This document shows, in pieces, positions 9,080 to 20,053 of a DNA stretch of 64,000 nucleotides. The number at the start of each line of letters is the position of its first letter. Position 1 is the first letter of the stretch. The notes below the pieces were generated by a model. The model searched no databases. It was not told where the DNA came from and saw only the letters and a list, made by a program, of their open reading frames with translations. The position numbers and the translations under genes are program-made. Source of the DNA: an uncultured Oscillospiraceae bacterium. GTDB taxonomy: Bacteria; Bacillota; Clostridia; Oscillospirales; Oscillospiraceae. The stretch lies in assembly GCA_934569045.1 (NCBI GenBank), contig CAKTJX010000001.1, positions 62,001 to 126,000 of the forward strand. Direction: 5' to 3'.

Positions 9080-9114
9080 TTCCGACAGGATGCGCATTAT
9101 CATGAGGCTATACT
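9080..9114 (+). promoter_or_regulatory. Possible spoIIA promoter region (sigma-H/Spo0A-like)
   Basis: ACAGGAT resembles a sigma-H -35 element, a TATACT lies 17 nt further, and TGTCGGAA on the opposite strand differs by one base from the 0A box TGTCGAA. B. subtilis spoIIA is controlled by sigma-H and Spo0A; matching here is partial, so this is tentative. Confidence 0.3.
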
Positions 9115-9145
9115 GGAGGCAGCACATACAAAGGAGGATTTTACC

Positions 9146-9463
9146 ATGCATTTTACCAGTTTTCTGGAGGGCGGGAAACTGACCATCGCGTTAACCGGGG
9201 AAATCGACCACCACTGCGCCAAGGCCTATATTCAGGTCATTGCCGCCAAAATCGAGACCTATATGCCGGAAACCTGCGTTCTGGATTTTCGGGACGTGAC
9301 CTTTGTGGATTCCTCCGGCATTGCGGTGGTAATCAATGCCCTGCGCAGCATGAGCCAGATTGAGGGCAAGCTTCTGCTCACCGGCATTTCCCCCCAGCCC
9401 ATGCGGGTGTTTCGGGCCTCCGGCCTGGACAAGCTTGTAGAAATTCGGGAGGCTGTATCATGA
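9146..9463 (+). CDS. spoIIAA: Anti-sigma-F factor antagonist SpoIIAA
   Basis: 105-aa STAS-domain protein. It releases sigma-F from SpoIIAB in the forespore when unphosphorylated. The phosphorylatable serine is in VDSSGIAVVI (Ser57), matching Ser58 of the Bacillus protein. AAAGGAGG lies 9 nt before this ATG, so an in-frame ATG 27 codons upstream is not used. First gene of the classical spoIIA operon; its stop overlaps the start of spoIIAB by 4 nt. Confidence 0.95.
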   Translation: MHFTSFLEGGKLTIALTGEIDHHCAKAYIQVIAAKIETYMPETCVLDFRDVTFVDSSGIAVVINALRSMSQIEGKLLLTGISPQPMRVFRASGLDKLVEIREAVS

Positions 9464-9891
9464 AATTTGGAAATTATATGATTTTGGAGTTCCCCAGCAA
9501 ATCCAGCAATGAGGCCTTCGCCCGCAGCGCTGTGGCCTGCTTCGCCGCCCAGATGGACCCCACCCTGGAGGAGCTGGGTGATATCCGCACCGCCGTATCG
9601 GAGGCCGTCACCAACTGCATCGTCCACGCCTACCCAAACCAGCTTGGTGTCATCACCCTGCGCTGCCGGATTCTCAAGGACAATGTGCTGGACATTGTCA
9701 TCAAGGATAAGGGTATCGGCATCCCGGATGTGGAGCAGGCCCGGCGGCCCAGCTTTACCACCGGCGGAGCCGAGCGCAGCGGCATGGGCTTTACCATCAT
9801 GGAGAGCTTTATGACCACCCTGGAAATCACCTCCGTGGCGGGCCGGGGCACCTCGGTACATATGCGCCGGAAGCTCCAGCGGCGGCAATGA
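9460..9891 (+). CDS. spoIIAB: Anti-sigma-F factor / serine kinase SpoIIAB
   Basis: 143-aa GHKL-fold ATPase that sequesters sigma-F and phosphorylates SpoIIAA. ATP-binding boxes are visible: N-box AVSEAVTNCIVHAY, G1 DKGIGIPD, G2 ERSGMGFTIMESF. Starts in an ATGA overlap with spoIIAA and ends in an ATGA overlap with sigF, so the three are translationally coupled. Confidence 0.96.
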   Translation: MKFGNYMILEFPSKSSNEAFARSAVACFAAQMDPTLEELGDIRTAVSEAVTNCIVHAYPNQLGVITLRCRILKDNVLDIVIKDKGIGIPDVEQARRPSFTTGGAERSGMGFTIMESFMTTLEITSVAGRGTSVHMRRKLQRRQ

Positions 9892-10601
9892 GCGCCCCGG
9901 AGGAGCTGATTGCCCGGGCGAAAAGTGGGGATACCGCCGCCGGTGAGCAGCTGGTAACCGAAAACGCGGGCCTGATCTGGGCGGTGGCACGGCGGTTTCA
10001 GGGGCGGGGAACCGAGCTGGAGGACCTGTACCAGCTGGGCTGTCTTGGCTTTCTGAAAGCCGTAGAGGGCTTTGACACAGCCTTCGGCACCCGGTTTTCC
10101 ACCTACGCGGTGCCCAAAATTGCCGGGGAAATCCGGCGCTTTCTCCGGGATGACGGCACGGTAAAGGTGTCCCGGGGGCTGAAAGAGCAGTCTGCCGCCA
10201 TCAAAGCCGCCCGAAGCCGCTTGACGGCTTCTCTTGGCCGGGAGCCCGCCCTGACAGAGCTCTCCGCTGAAACAGGACTTGCTCCGGAGGAAATCGCTGT
10301 GGCAGAAACCGCCACAGCCGCCACAGAGTCGATCTATCGTGAAACCGGAGAAGAGGGGTTCACCCTGGAAAGTGTCCTGACGGATACGGAGTCTGAGGAG
10401 CGGCTGGTCGAAAAAATTGCCCTGCGCCAGGCGGTTCAAGCCTTGCCGGATCGGGAAAAGCAGGTCATCGGCCTGCGGTATTACCATGGTCTGACACAGC
10501 AGCGCACTGCCCAAGCCCTGGGCATCAGCCAGGTCCAGGTCTCCCGAATCGAGCGGAAAGCCTTGGGGCTATTGAAGGATCGGCTGGCGGAGAACGGATA
10601 A
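9888..10601 (+). CDS. sigF: RNA polymerase sigma-F factor (SpoIIAC)
   Basis: 237-aa sigma-70 family factor for early forespore transcription. Region 2 is seen at ENAGLIWAVARRF and DLYQLGCLGFLKAVEGFD ... FSTYAVPKIAGEIRRFLRDD; region 4 helix-turn-helix near the C-terminus reads HGLTQQRTAQALGISQVQVS. Length and operon position match spoIIAC. The protein could be confused with sigma-G by sequence alone, but the spoIIAA-spoIIAB context decides it. Confidence 0.95.
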   Translation: MSAPEELIARAKSGDTAAGEQLVTENAGLIWAVARRFQGRGTELEDLYQLGCLGFLKAVEGFDTAFGTRFSTYAVPKIAGEIRRFLRDDGTVKVSRGLKEQSAAIKAARSRLTASLGREPALTELSAETGLAPEEIAVAETATAATESIYRETGEEGFTLESVLTDTESEERLVEKIALRQAVQALPDREKQVIGLRYYHGLTQQRTAQALGISQVQVSRIERKALGLLKDRLAENG

Positions 10602-10616
10602 GGGTGTCGTTTTTGC

Positions 10617-10645
10617 TTGCTTTTTTCTGCTGATTGCGGTAAAAT
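10617..10645 (+). promoter_or_regulatory. Promoter of pcrA
   Basis: TTGCTT, 17-nt spacer, TAAAAT, about 38 nt before the ATG. Confidence 0.5.
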
Positions 10646-10682
10646 AGAAGCCACTTTAGAGATAGAAATGACAGGTGCTTCT

Positions 10683-13070
10683 ATGAACGATCAATTGGAT
10701 TCCCGCTTTTTGACCGCCCGGCGGAACTACATCGCCGCACGGTTTGCCTTTTTGAATGACATGCAGCAGGGGGCCGTGCTGACTACAGAAGGCCCCCTGC
10801 TCTTACTGGCCGGAGCCGGAAGCGGCAAGACCACAGTGCTGATTAACCGCATCGCCAACATTCTGCGCTACGGCCGCGGCTCTGAGGGACAGGAAATCCC
10901 GGATTTTGTGCGGGAGGAGGATGTTTCCTTTCTGGAAAATCTCCCGGCGGAGCCCACCCAGGAGCAGATGGACCGGGCAGACTGGCTGTGCGCTCTGGAG
11001 CCTGCCAATCCCTGGAACGTGGTCGCCATCACCTTTACCAACAAGGCCGCGGGAGAACTGAAGGATCGGCTCACCGCCATGCTGGGGGACAGTGCCCAGG
11101 ATATCTGGGCCATGACTTTCCATGCCGCCTGCTGCCGGATTCTGCGGCGCTACATCGACCGCATGGGCTACACCTCCAGCTTTACCATCTACGATACCAA
11201 CGACTCTGAGCGGCTTATGAAAGAGGTACTGCGAGACTTAGGCCTGGATGACAAAACCTATCCGCCCCGGTATGTGCTCAGCATCATCGGGCGGCAGAAG
11301 GACCGCCTGATCTCCCCGGAGCAGATGCAGGAGGACAGCCGCAGCGCAACAGATCTGCGCATCGTCCAGATTGCCAAAGCCTACGGAATCTACCAGAAGC
11401 GGCTGAAGGACAACAACGCCCTGGATTTTGACGATATCCTCTATGTAACCGTAAAGCTCCTGCAGCAGGAGGCGGATGTCCGGGAATACTACCAGCGGAA
11501 GTTCCACTACGTTCTGGTGGACGAGTATCAGGACACCAACCATGTGCAGTACCTACTGACCCAGCTTCTGGCAGGGAAGAGCCGGAATATCTGCGTTGTA
11601 GGTGATGACGACCAGAGCATTTACCGCTTCCGTGGTGCCACCATTGAAAACATTCTGAGCTTTGAAGAGCAGTACCCGGGTGCCAGAGTCATCCGTCTGG
11701 AGCAGAACTACCGCTCCACCCAGTCCATTCTGGATGCCGCCAACGCTGTGATCGCCCACAACGAAGGCCGTAAGGGCAAACACCTTTGGACCGCCAATGG
11801 CACCGGCGAGCCCATTCTGGTTTATGAGGCGGAGAATGAGGGCGCCGAGGGCAACTTTGTAGCCAATCAGATTCTCTCGAAATCCAAAGGCCATGACTTT
11901 AAGGATTACGCCATTTTGTACCGGACAAATGCCCAGTCCAACTCCATGGAATATGCGCTGAAGCGCAACGGCATCCCTTACCGGGTCATCGGCGGCACCC
12001 GCTTCTTTGAGCGTGCCGAAATCAAGGATATGCTGTCCTATCTCTGCGTCATCAATAATCGGTCCGATGACCTGCGTCTGGGCCGGATTATCAACAATCC
12101 CCCCAGAGGGCTGGGCGCCAAAACCATCGAAACCGTGCAAAAGCTGGCCGAGGCGGAGGGGAAGAGCGTCTATGACGTGGTCTGCGACCCCTATAACTAT
12201 GGCCCTCTGGAAAAAGCAGCCCAGAAGCTTCTGCAGTTCTCCGCCCTGATTGAGGATCTGGCCGGACTGCTGGAAAGCGGAATGAGTCTGTCGGAATTCT
12301 ACGATGAGCTGCTAATACGCACTGGCTACGCGGAAATGCTTCTAAGCAAGCCCACCGAAGAGAACAAAACCCGATTGGAAAACGTAAAGGAATTCAAGTC
12401 CAGCATCCAGTCGTATCTGGCCAACACTGCCGAGCCCACCCTGTCCGGCTTCCTGGAGGAGATTTCTCTCTATACAGACCTGGAGCAGTACAATGAGGGC
12501 GACGATGCCGTAGTCATGATGACGATTCACTCCGCAAAAGGTCTGGAATTCCCAAATGTCTTTCTGGTAGGCTTTGAGGACGGGCTGTTCCCCGGAATGC
12601 GGGCCATTGGCGACCGGGAAGAGATGGAAGAGGAGCGGCGGCTGTGCTATGTGGCCATCACCCGTGCCAAAAAGAGCCTGACCATCAGTCATGCCCGTCA
12701 GCGAATGATTTATGGCCGTACCTCTTCCGCGCTGCCCTCCCGGTTCCTGCAGGAGATCCCGGAGAGTTGCATTGTAAAGCGCGGCGGCTACCGGCCCCAG
12801 GTGCAGGAGGTCCGCCTGGAAAGCTATGAAAAGCGCATCGCCAGGAGCGGCGGCTATCTTTCCTCCACTATCCGTGCCCAGTCCGCACCCGCGGCGCCCG
12901 CACCAGAATTCAGCAAGGGCGACACCGTCATGCACACTGCCTTTGGAAAGGGTCTTGTGCTGTCCGTTGTCAAAATGGGGGGCGACGCGTTGCTGGAAGT
13001 CGCCTTTGACGATATCGGCACCAAGAAGCTGATGGCCAAGGCCGCGGGGACCCATATGAAGAAGCTGTAA
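10683..13070 (+). CDS. pcrA: ATP-dependent DNA helicase PcrA/UvrD family
   Basis: 795-aa SF1A helicase that unwinds 3-prime-tailed DNA in repair and replication-conflict resolution. Motifs seen: Q-motif region NDMQQGAVL, Walker A AGAGSGKTT (43-51), motif Ia AITFTNKAAGEL, Walker B LVDEYQDTNHVQ, motif III GDDDQSIYRFRGA, motif IV EQNYRSTQSIL, motif V TIHSAKGLEF, motif VI RRLCYVAITRAK. It is longer than Bacillus PcrA, partly from a roughly 45-residue acidic insertion between motifs I and Ia. The start used lies 22 codons inside the open frame and follows the promoter and an AGGTG. Next in line are yunB and ligA; pcrA-ligA adjacency is classical in Firmicutes. Confidence 0.93.
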   Translation: MNDQLDSRFLTARRNYIAARFAFLNDMQQGAVLTTEGPLLLLAGAGSGKTTVLINRIANILRYGRGSEGQEIPDFVREEDVSFLENLPAEPTQEQMDRADWLCALEPANPWNVVAITFTNKAAGELKDRLTAMLGDSAQDIWAMTFHAACCRILRRYIDRMGYTSSFTIYDTNDSERLMKEVLRDLGLDDKTYPPRYVLSIIGRQKDRLISPEQMQEDSRSATDLRIVQIAKAYGIYQKRLKDNNALDFDDILYVTVKLLQQEADVREYYQRKFHYVLVDEYQDTNHVQYLLTQLLAGKSRNICVVGDDDQSIYRFRGATIENILSFEEQYPGARVIRLEQNYRSTQSILDAANAVIAHNEGRKGKHLWTANGTGEPILVYEAENEGAEGNFVANQILSKSKGHDFKDYAILYRTNAQSNSMEYALKRNGIPYRVIGGTRFFERAEIKDMLSYLCVINNRSDDLRLGRIINNPPRGLGAKTIETVQKLAEAEGKSVYDVVCDPYNYGPLEKAAQKLLQFSALIEDLAGLLESGMSLSEFYDELLIRTGYAEMLLSKPTEENKTRLENVKEFKSSIQSYLANTAEPTLSGFLEEISLYTDLEQYNEGDDAVVMMTIHSAKGLEFPNVFLVGFEDGLFPGMRAIGDREEMEEERRLCYVAITRAKKSLTISHARQRMIYGRTSSALPSRFLQEIPESCIVKRGGYRPQVQEVRLESYEKRIARSGGYLSSTIRAQSAPAAPAPEFSKGDTVMHTAFGKGLVLSVVKMGGDALLEVAFDDIGTKKLMAKAAGTHMKKL

Positions 13071-13126
13071 AAGCCACGCAAATAGGAATACCGTGCCCTG
13101 GCCCCGCATACCCTTGCCAAAAGGGG

Positions 13127-15746
<2,620 letters not shown>

Positions 15747-15754
15747 ATGCCAAA

Positions 15755-15788
15755 CCCCTGCCGGAATTCCAGAGCATTCCGGCAGGGG
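15755..15788 (+). terminator. Terminator after ligA
   Basis: Perfect 13-bp stem CCCCTGCCGGAAT/ATTCCGGCAGGGG, 8-nt loop; the tail (CGGTTTTCG) is only weakly U-rich. Lies between ligA and the convergent small gene. Confidence 0.65.
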
Positions 15789-15809
15789 CGGTTTTCGCGT
15801 TTGTAACTT

Positions 15810-16019
15810 TTAGAGAGAGTAATCATCCTGGTCATATCTGGAAAAATCCAGTGCCTTTGCCTTAGCCGGGATGCGCTTGAAGGGGTCATATTGGAAGCGG
15901 CGGCAGCTGCTCTCCGGGGTGCGGACCCCTTTTTTGACGCAGAGCACCTGGCCGTCACACAGGGATACGCCGTGGGTACAGTAGGCGCAGGCCCGTTCTA
16001 TTTTCTTACGGAAAAGCAT
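15810..16019 (-). CDS. Small Cys-rich conserved protein, function unknown
   Basis: 69 aa. Five cysteines occur in the first half, spaced C-x2-C-x7-C-x5-C-x11-C (CAYC, LC, LC, SC), followed by RRFQYDPFKRIP and an acidic tail. The pattern suggests a small metal-binding fold, but no named family is certain; short proteins of this look are common in Clostridia. Strong GGGAGG 6 nt before the ATG. The start overlaps the end of the YlbJ-like gene by 22 nt, so the two are probably co-transcribed and coupled. Confidence 0.7.
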   Translation of the reverse strand: MLFRKKIERACAYCTHGVSLCDGQVLCVKKGVRTPESSCRRFQYDPFKRIPAKAKALDFSRYDQDDYSL

Positions 16020-16990
16020 AGTTTCCTCCCAGATTCATCTTTGGGGATAGTATACACCCGTTTCTCAAAAAAAGCTACCTTCTTTTTCCGTTTTGTCAGG
16101 AAAATCAAAGCCGCCAGAGCTGCCACACCCAGAAACCATTGATGGGATACCAGAATCCAGCCAAAAAACACTGCCGTCACAGTCTGAATCGCCTTACCAA
16201 GACAGTAATATCGCATGGAGAGTCCACTGGCAACCTGCGCCGTCTGCAATGCCACGCACACGCCGCCCATGCTCAGCATTCCCGCCGCGAACAGGAAACG
16301 GAGCGCTTCCGGTTCCACCGAGGCCAGCGCGCAGCAGCCGTTGGTGAGCTCCAGAACCCCTGCCGCCAATACAGCGCCATTGCCCGACAAGCGGAGATAT
16401 TTGTTCAGAAATCGGAGTCCAACCCGAAATAGAATCACAAGCACACAGATGCGCCCCATGGCAGCCCCGGCCTGCCCAAGGACATCTGCTCTGCCACTGT
16501 CGGAAACCGTGGCCGTACCGCGGCACCCCGGCAATATTCTGGAGGCGGTCCACGCACCAAGCAGCACCAGGAGCCACAGTGCCCACACTGCCCACGTGGA
16601 GGGAAAGGCCTGGGAAACAATTCCAAATAGGAAGGCCGGTCCCGGCAGGCTGCAAAATCCAAGCAAAATCTCCGCATCCTCTTTGGCAAGCTGTCCCTGC
16701 CGGAATGCTCTGCCAATGCAGGCCGCCCCGGCAGGATATCCGCCCAGCAGCGCCGGGATCAGGAGCCCTTCTCCGCCAACGGGCAGCCGAAGCAGCCGTC
16801 CAACACCTTTCAAAATTCTGTTCTCCCGTCCCCAAAGCCTGTCCGTTAGCGCCATAGACAGGCACAGGAACGGCAGCAGTGCCGGGATTACCGCCATCAA
16901 ACACAGCTCCACACCCTCGGCGGCTCCCTGCATTGCCGTCCGGCCATCCAAAATCATCCCCAGCATGCCCAATCCCAGCAGCAGCCCCAT
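15998..16990 (-). CDS. YlbJ/SpoVV-like sporulation membrane protein
   Basis: 330-aa polytopic membrane protein. The segment LLGGYPAGAACIGRAFRQG then EDAEILLGFCSLPGPAFLFGIV resembles the conserved S/G-GYP-G and cysteine/proline-rich gate motif of YlbJ-type (GATE/nucleoside-recognition) proteins; Bacillus YlbJ (SpoVV) moves dipicolinate during sporulation. Shorter than Bacillus YlbJ (about 400 aa). The ATG at 16990 is chosen for the GAGGTGAGG upstream; the frame remains open further 5-prime but there it is antisense to yqfC. It diverges from the sporulation genes yqfC-yqfD, which supports a sporulation role. Exact family assignment is moderate. Confidence 0.65.
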   Translation of the reverse strand: MGLLLGLGMLGMILDGRTAMQGAAEGVELCLMAVIPALLPFLCLSMALTDRLWGRENRILKGVGRLLRLPVGGEGLLIPALLGGYPAGAACIGRAFRQGQLAKEDAEILLGFCSLPGPAFLFGIVSQAFPSTWAVWALWLLVLLGAWTASRILPGCRGTATVSDSGRADVLGQAGAAMGRICVLVILFRVGLRFLNKYLRLSGNGAVLAAGVLELTNGCCALASVEPEALRFLFAAGMLSMGGVCVALQTAQVASGLSMRYYCLGKAIQTVTAVFFGWILVSHQWFLGVAALAALIFLTKRKKKVAFFEKRVYTIPKDESGRKLCFSVRK

Positions 16991-17030
16991 ATCCTCACCT
17001 CGGGAGAATCTATGCAAGTTCCCCGTACGG

Positions 17031-17038
17031 CATACATA
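17031..17038 (+). promoter_or_regulatory. Possible sigma-E -10 element for yqfC-yqfD
   Basis: CATACATA, close to the sigma-E -10 consensus CATACAnT, 26 nt before the yqfC ATG. No clear -35. yqfC/yqfD belong to the sigma-E regulon in Bacillus. Confidence 0.3.
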
Positions 17039-17063
17039 GATTCTTGCAAAGGAGGTGGAGCCC

Positions 17064-17345
17064 ATGAAACGGAATCGGGAAGCGCTGCTCTCCTGGCTGG
17101 CAGGGGATCTGCCAGGGGAGATCCTGCCTGGCCAGCCCCTGGCGGAGCTCACCGGAGACCGTCAGGTATTGGTGGAAAATCATCGGGGGGTAACCTCCTA
17201 CAGCCGGGAGCAGATCGGCATTCGGGTCAGTTTCGGAGAACTGGTGATCCGGGGCCGCTGCCTGGAGCTCGCCCGCATGACCCAGGGGCAGCTAGTCATC
17301 ACCGGCCAGGTAGATTCCCTGGAGCTGTGCAGGAGGTGCCTATGA
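17064..17345 (+). CDS. yqfC: Sporulation protein YqfC
   Basis: 93 aa, YabP/YqfC family. Typical features: an N-terminal segment, then a beta-rich core EITGD-like (LTGDRQVLVENHRGVTSYS) and IRVSFGELVIRGRCLELA near the C-terminus. AAGGAGGTGG lies 5 nt before the ATG. In Bacillus it is made in the mother cell under sigma-E. Stop overlaps the yqfD start (ATGA). Confidence 0.88.
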   Translation: MKRNREALLSWLAGDLPGEILPGQPLAELTGDRQVLVENHRGVTSYSREQIGIRVSFGELVIRGRCLELARMTQGQLVITGQVDSLELCRRCL

Positions 17346-18541
17346 GTCCATGGCTCTCTCTGGCAGGGCTCCTGGAGTTGGAGCTGCTCACAGCCGACCC
17401 CTCTGGTGCCTTGGACGCATTGACGAGCGCGGGCGTGGAGCTGACCCGGATATCCCAGGAGGACCCTCTGACCCTGCGCTTCCGCATCCGCCGCAAAGCC
17501 TATGATACCGCTGCCGCCCTGGCGGACAGACGCGGGGAACGGCTGCGGATTCTGAGGCGGAGGGGGCTCTATTGGCATCTGCGTCACCTGGCGTCCAGAC
17601 CCATTTTGTTGGCCGGCCTGGCGCTGCTGCTGGCACTGATTCTGTTGGTTCCGAGCCGGATATTTTTCTTCCGGGTTCAGGGAAACGCATCCGTACCCGC
17701 CCGGAAAATTGTCGCGGCAGCGGAGGAAAGTGGACTATCCTTCGGTGTACGCCGCCGTTCCATCCGCAGCGAGCAGGTCAAAAACGCCCTGCTCTCCGCT
17801 ATCCCGGAGCTCAAATGGGCCGGTGTCAATACGGCGGGCTGCGTAGCGACCATTTCTGTGGCGGAAAAGCCGGCTCCAACGCCCATGGAGCCGGAGTCCG
17901 GTGAGGTTTCCAGTCTGGTCGCCAGCCGGGACGGGATTCTGGCCAGTCTCACCGCCACCTGTGGCACACCCGTTTGTGTCCCCGGCCAAGCCGTTCAGAA
18001 GGGACAGGTGCTGATCTCCGGCTTCACGGACTGCGGCCTGACCGTGCTGGCCCAGCGGGCTCAGGGGGAAGTTATGGCCTATACTTCCCGCGTTTTTGCC
18101 GCTGTAATGCCGGAACAGCGGCTTACAAAAGGGGAGGGCGGCAAAATTATTCGCCGCTGGAGCTTGATTTTCGGAAAAAAACGGATAAAATTGTGGTTTG
18201 GTAGTGGAATTTCAGATAGGGAATGTGGTAGAATGTATGAAGAGTATCCCTTGACACTGCCGGGAGGCTTTGTTCTGCCGGTTTGCCTGGCGCTGGATAC
18301 ATGGGAGCAGTCCTTCTGCACACCACAGACTCTGCCCCAGCAGGATGCCGAAGCGCAGCTTACCGCCTTTGCTGAAACCTACCTTCGGCAGACGATGGTT
18401 GCAGGCACCATTCAGGCAAAAAGAGAGGCCGTTGCCCTGCACCAAAGCGCCTATGTACTTTCCGGGCACTACAGCTGCTTAGAGTCCATCGGTGCGCGCA
18501 GGCCGGAACAGATAGGAGAAACCAATGAGCAAGGAAGTTGA
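17342..18541 (+). CDS. yqfD: Sporulation protein YqfD
   Basis: 399 aa. A soluble N-terminal region, one membrane segment near residues 93-112 (ILLAGLALLLALILLVPSR) and a long C-terminal domain beginning FFFRVQGNASVPARKI, which is the POTRA-like start seen in YqfD. The pair yqfC-yqfD immediately upstream of phoH is the standard Firmicute arrangement. The ATG at 17342 has AGGAGG upstream; the longer open frame 5-prime is the shadow of yqfC. Overlaps phoH by 17 nt. Confidence 0.92.
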   Translation: MSPWLSLAGLLELELLTADPSGALDALTSAGVELTRISQEDPLTLRFRIRRKAYDTAAALADRRGERLRILRRRGLYWHLRHLASRPILLAGLALLLALILLVPSRIFFFRVQGNASVPARKIVAAAEESGLSFGVRRRSIRSEQVKNALLSAIPELKWAGVNTAGCVATISVAEKPAPTPMEPESGEVSSLVASRDGILASLTATCGTPVCVPGQAVQKGQVLISGFTDCGLTVLAQRAQGEVMAYTSRVFAAVMPEQRLTKGEGGKIIRRWSLIFGKKRIKLWFGSGISDRECGRMYEEYPLTLPGGFVLPVCLALDTWEQSFCTPQTLPQQDAEAQLTAFAETYLRQTMVAGTIQAKREAVALHQSAYVLSGHYSCLESIGARRPEQIGETNEQGS

Positions 18542-19481
18542 AAGAATTGTAAATGCCGACCGGGTAGAGGATCTGATCACCGTGTTCGGCTCCTTTGATG
18601 AAAATGTACACCGGATTGAAGAAGCGCTGGGCGTACGCATTGTAAGCCGGGGTGATGATCTGAAGGTCACGGGTGACGAGGAAATGGTGGATAAGGCCGT
18701 CCGCACGCTGGAGGCACTTCTGTCCCTGGCCGCCAAAGGAGAAACCATTGATGAGCAGCGGGTTCGCTACCTCATCACACTGGTCAGCGAGGGCAATGAG
18801 GATCAGATTTCCCAGATTGCCAAGGATGTGGTCTGCATCACCGCAAAGGGCAAGCCCATCAAAGCCAAAACGGTAGGTCAGCAGACCTATATGAAGGCCA
18901 TCCAGAAAAACACAATCACCATTGGTGTCGGTCCCGCCGGTACGGGCAAAACCTACCTTGCCGTAGCCGCCGCCGTATCCGCCTTCCGGGAGCGGACTGT
19001 CAACCGGATCATTTTGACACGCCCCGCCGTAGAGGCGGGGGAGCGGCTGGGGTTCCTTCCGGGCGACCTGCAGAACAAGGTCGACCCCTATCTGCGCCCG
19101 CTGTATGACGCCCTGTATGATATGCTGGGAGCGGAGACCTTCCAGAAGTACCAGGAACGAGGCTCCATTGAGGTCGCGCCCCTGGCCTATATGCGGGGCC
19201 GGACGCTGGACGACAGCTTTATTATTCTGGATGAAGCCCAGAACACCACCCGGGAGCAGATGAAAATGTTCCTGACCCGTCTGGGCTTCGGTTCCAAAAT
19301 CGTCATAACCGGTGACGTGACCCAGATCGATCTGCCGGATGACAAGGTATCCGGCCTGAAGGATGCGGTGCGGGTTCTGGACGGGGTGGAAGACATCGCC
19401 ATCTGCCGCCTGACCTCCGCCGATGTGGTCCGCCACGCCCTGGTTCAAAAAATCATCAACGCCTATGAGCAGGCCTCCTAG
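18525..19481 (+). CDS. phoH: PhoH family ATPase
   Basis: 318 aa. N-terminal KH-like segment (residues about 1-90), then a P-loop ATPase domain: Walker A GPAGTGKTYLA (about 136-146), LTRPAVEAGERLGFLPGDL and Walker B FIILDEAQNTT. PhoH/YbeZ proteins act with YbeY in rRNA maturation and ribosome quality control; ybeY is the next gene. GGAG precedes the ATG. Function of the ATPase is not fully defined in any organism. Confidence 0.93.
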   Translation: MSKEVERIVNADRVEDLITVFGSFDENVHRIEEALGVRIVSRGDDLKVTGDEEMVDKAVRTLEALLSLAAKGETIDEQRVRYLITLVSEGNEDQISQIAKDVVCITAKGKPIKAKTVGQQTYMKAIQKNTITIGVGPAGTGKTYLAVAAAVSAFRERTVNRIILTRPAVEAGERLGFLPGDLQNKVDPYLRPLYDALYDMLGAETFQKYQERGSIEVAPLAYMRGRTLDDSFIILDEAQNTTREQMKMFLTRLGFGSKIVITGDVTQIDLPDDKVSGLKDAVRVLDGVEDIAICRLTSADVVRHALVQKIINAYEQAS

Positions 19482-19542
19482 CCGGAGCATTCAAATAAAC
19501 CTTCCCAGAATTTCCAGGGAAGATATCAAAGGAAGAGAACAA

Positions 19543-20043
19543 ATGAGAAATAAAGTCAATCTGGTATTCCAGCAGGGCGGCCTGCAGCGTCTGGTAATTG
19601 CCGCCAATATCCGCACCTGCATCAATGCGGTGCTGAAAGCGGAAGGTGTCACCGCCAAATGTGAGATCAATGTTCTGGTAACGGATGACGCCGGAATTCA
19701 GGAGATCAACCGCACCTCCCGGAACATCGACAGGCCCACAGATGTGCTGAGCTTCCCCATGTTTGAACTGTCTCCGGGGGAGCTGCCCCAGGACTGGAGC
19801 GAGTATGAGGACCCGGATACCGGCCTGGTGCCTCTGGGGGATATGTGCATCTCTCTGGAGCGGGCCATTGCCCAGGCCCAGGAATTCGGCCACACCACCC
19901 GCCGGGAGGTGGGCTACTTAACCATCCATTCTATGCTCCATCTGCTGGGCTATGACCACATGGATGAGGGCCCCCAGAAGCGCCAGATGCGGGCCCGTGA
20001 AGAAGACATCGCCGCTGGTATCCCCGGCATGAGCCGCAAATAA
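19543..20043 (+). CDS. ybeY: Endoribonuclease YbeY
   Basis: 166-aa metal-dependent RNase for 16S rRNA 3-prime maturation. The zinc-binding motif H-x3-H-x5-H is complete (HSMLHLLGYDH), preceded by IDRPTDVLSFPM. The ATG at 19543 has AAAGGAAGAG upstream; the frame is open earlier but lacks a ribosome site. Directly between phoH and era, the usual neighbours; the HD-domain pgpH, dgkA and cdd genes found between them in Bacillus are absent. Confidence 0.97.
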   Translation: MRNKVNLVFQQGGLQRLVIAANIRTCINAVLKAEGVTAKCEINVLVTDDAGIQEINRTSRNIDRPTDVLSFPMFELSPGELPQDWSEYEDPDTGLVPLGDMCISLERAIAQAQEFGHTTRREVGYLTIHSMLHLLGYDHMDEGPQKRQMRAREEDIAAGIPGMSRK

Positions 20044-20053
20044 AGGAGAAACT

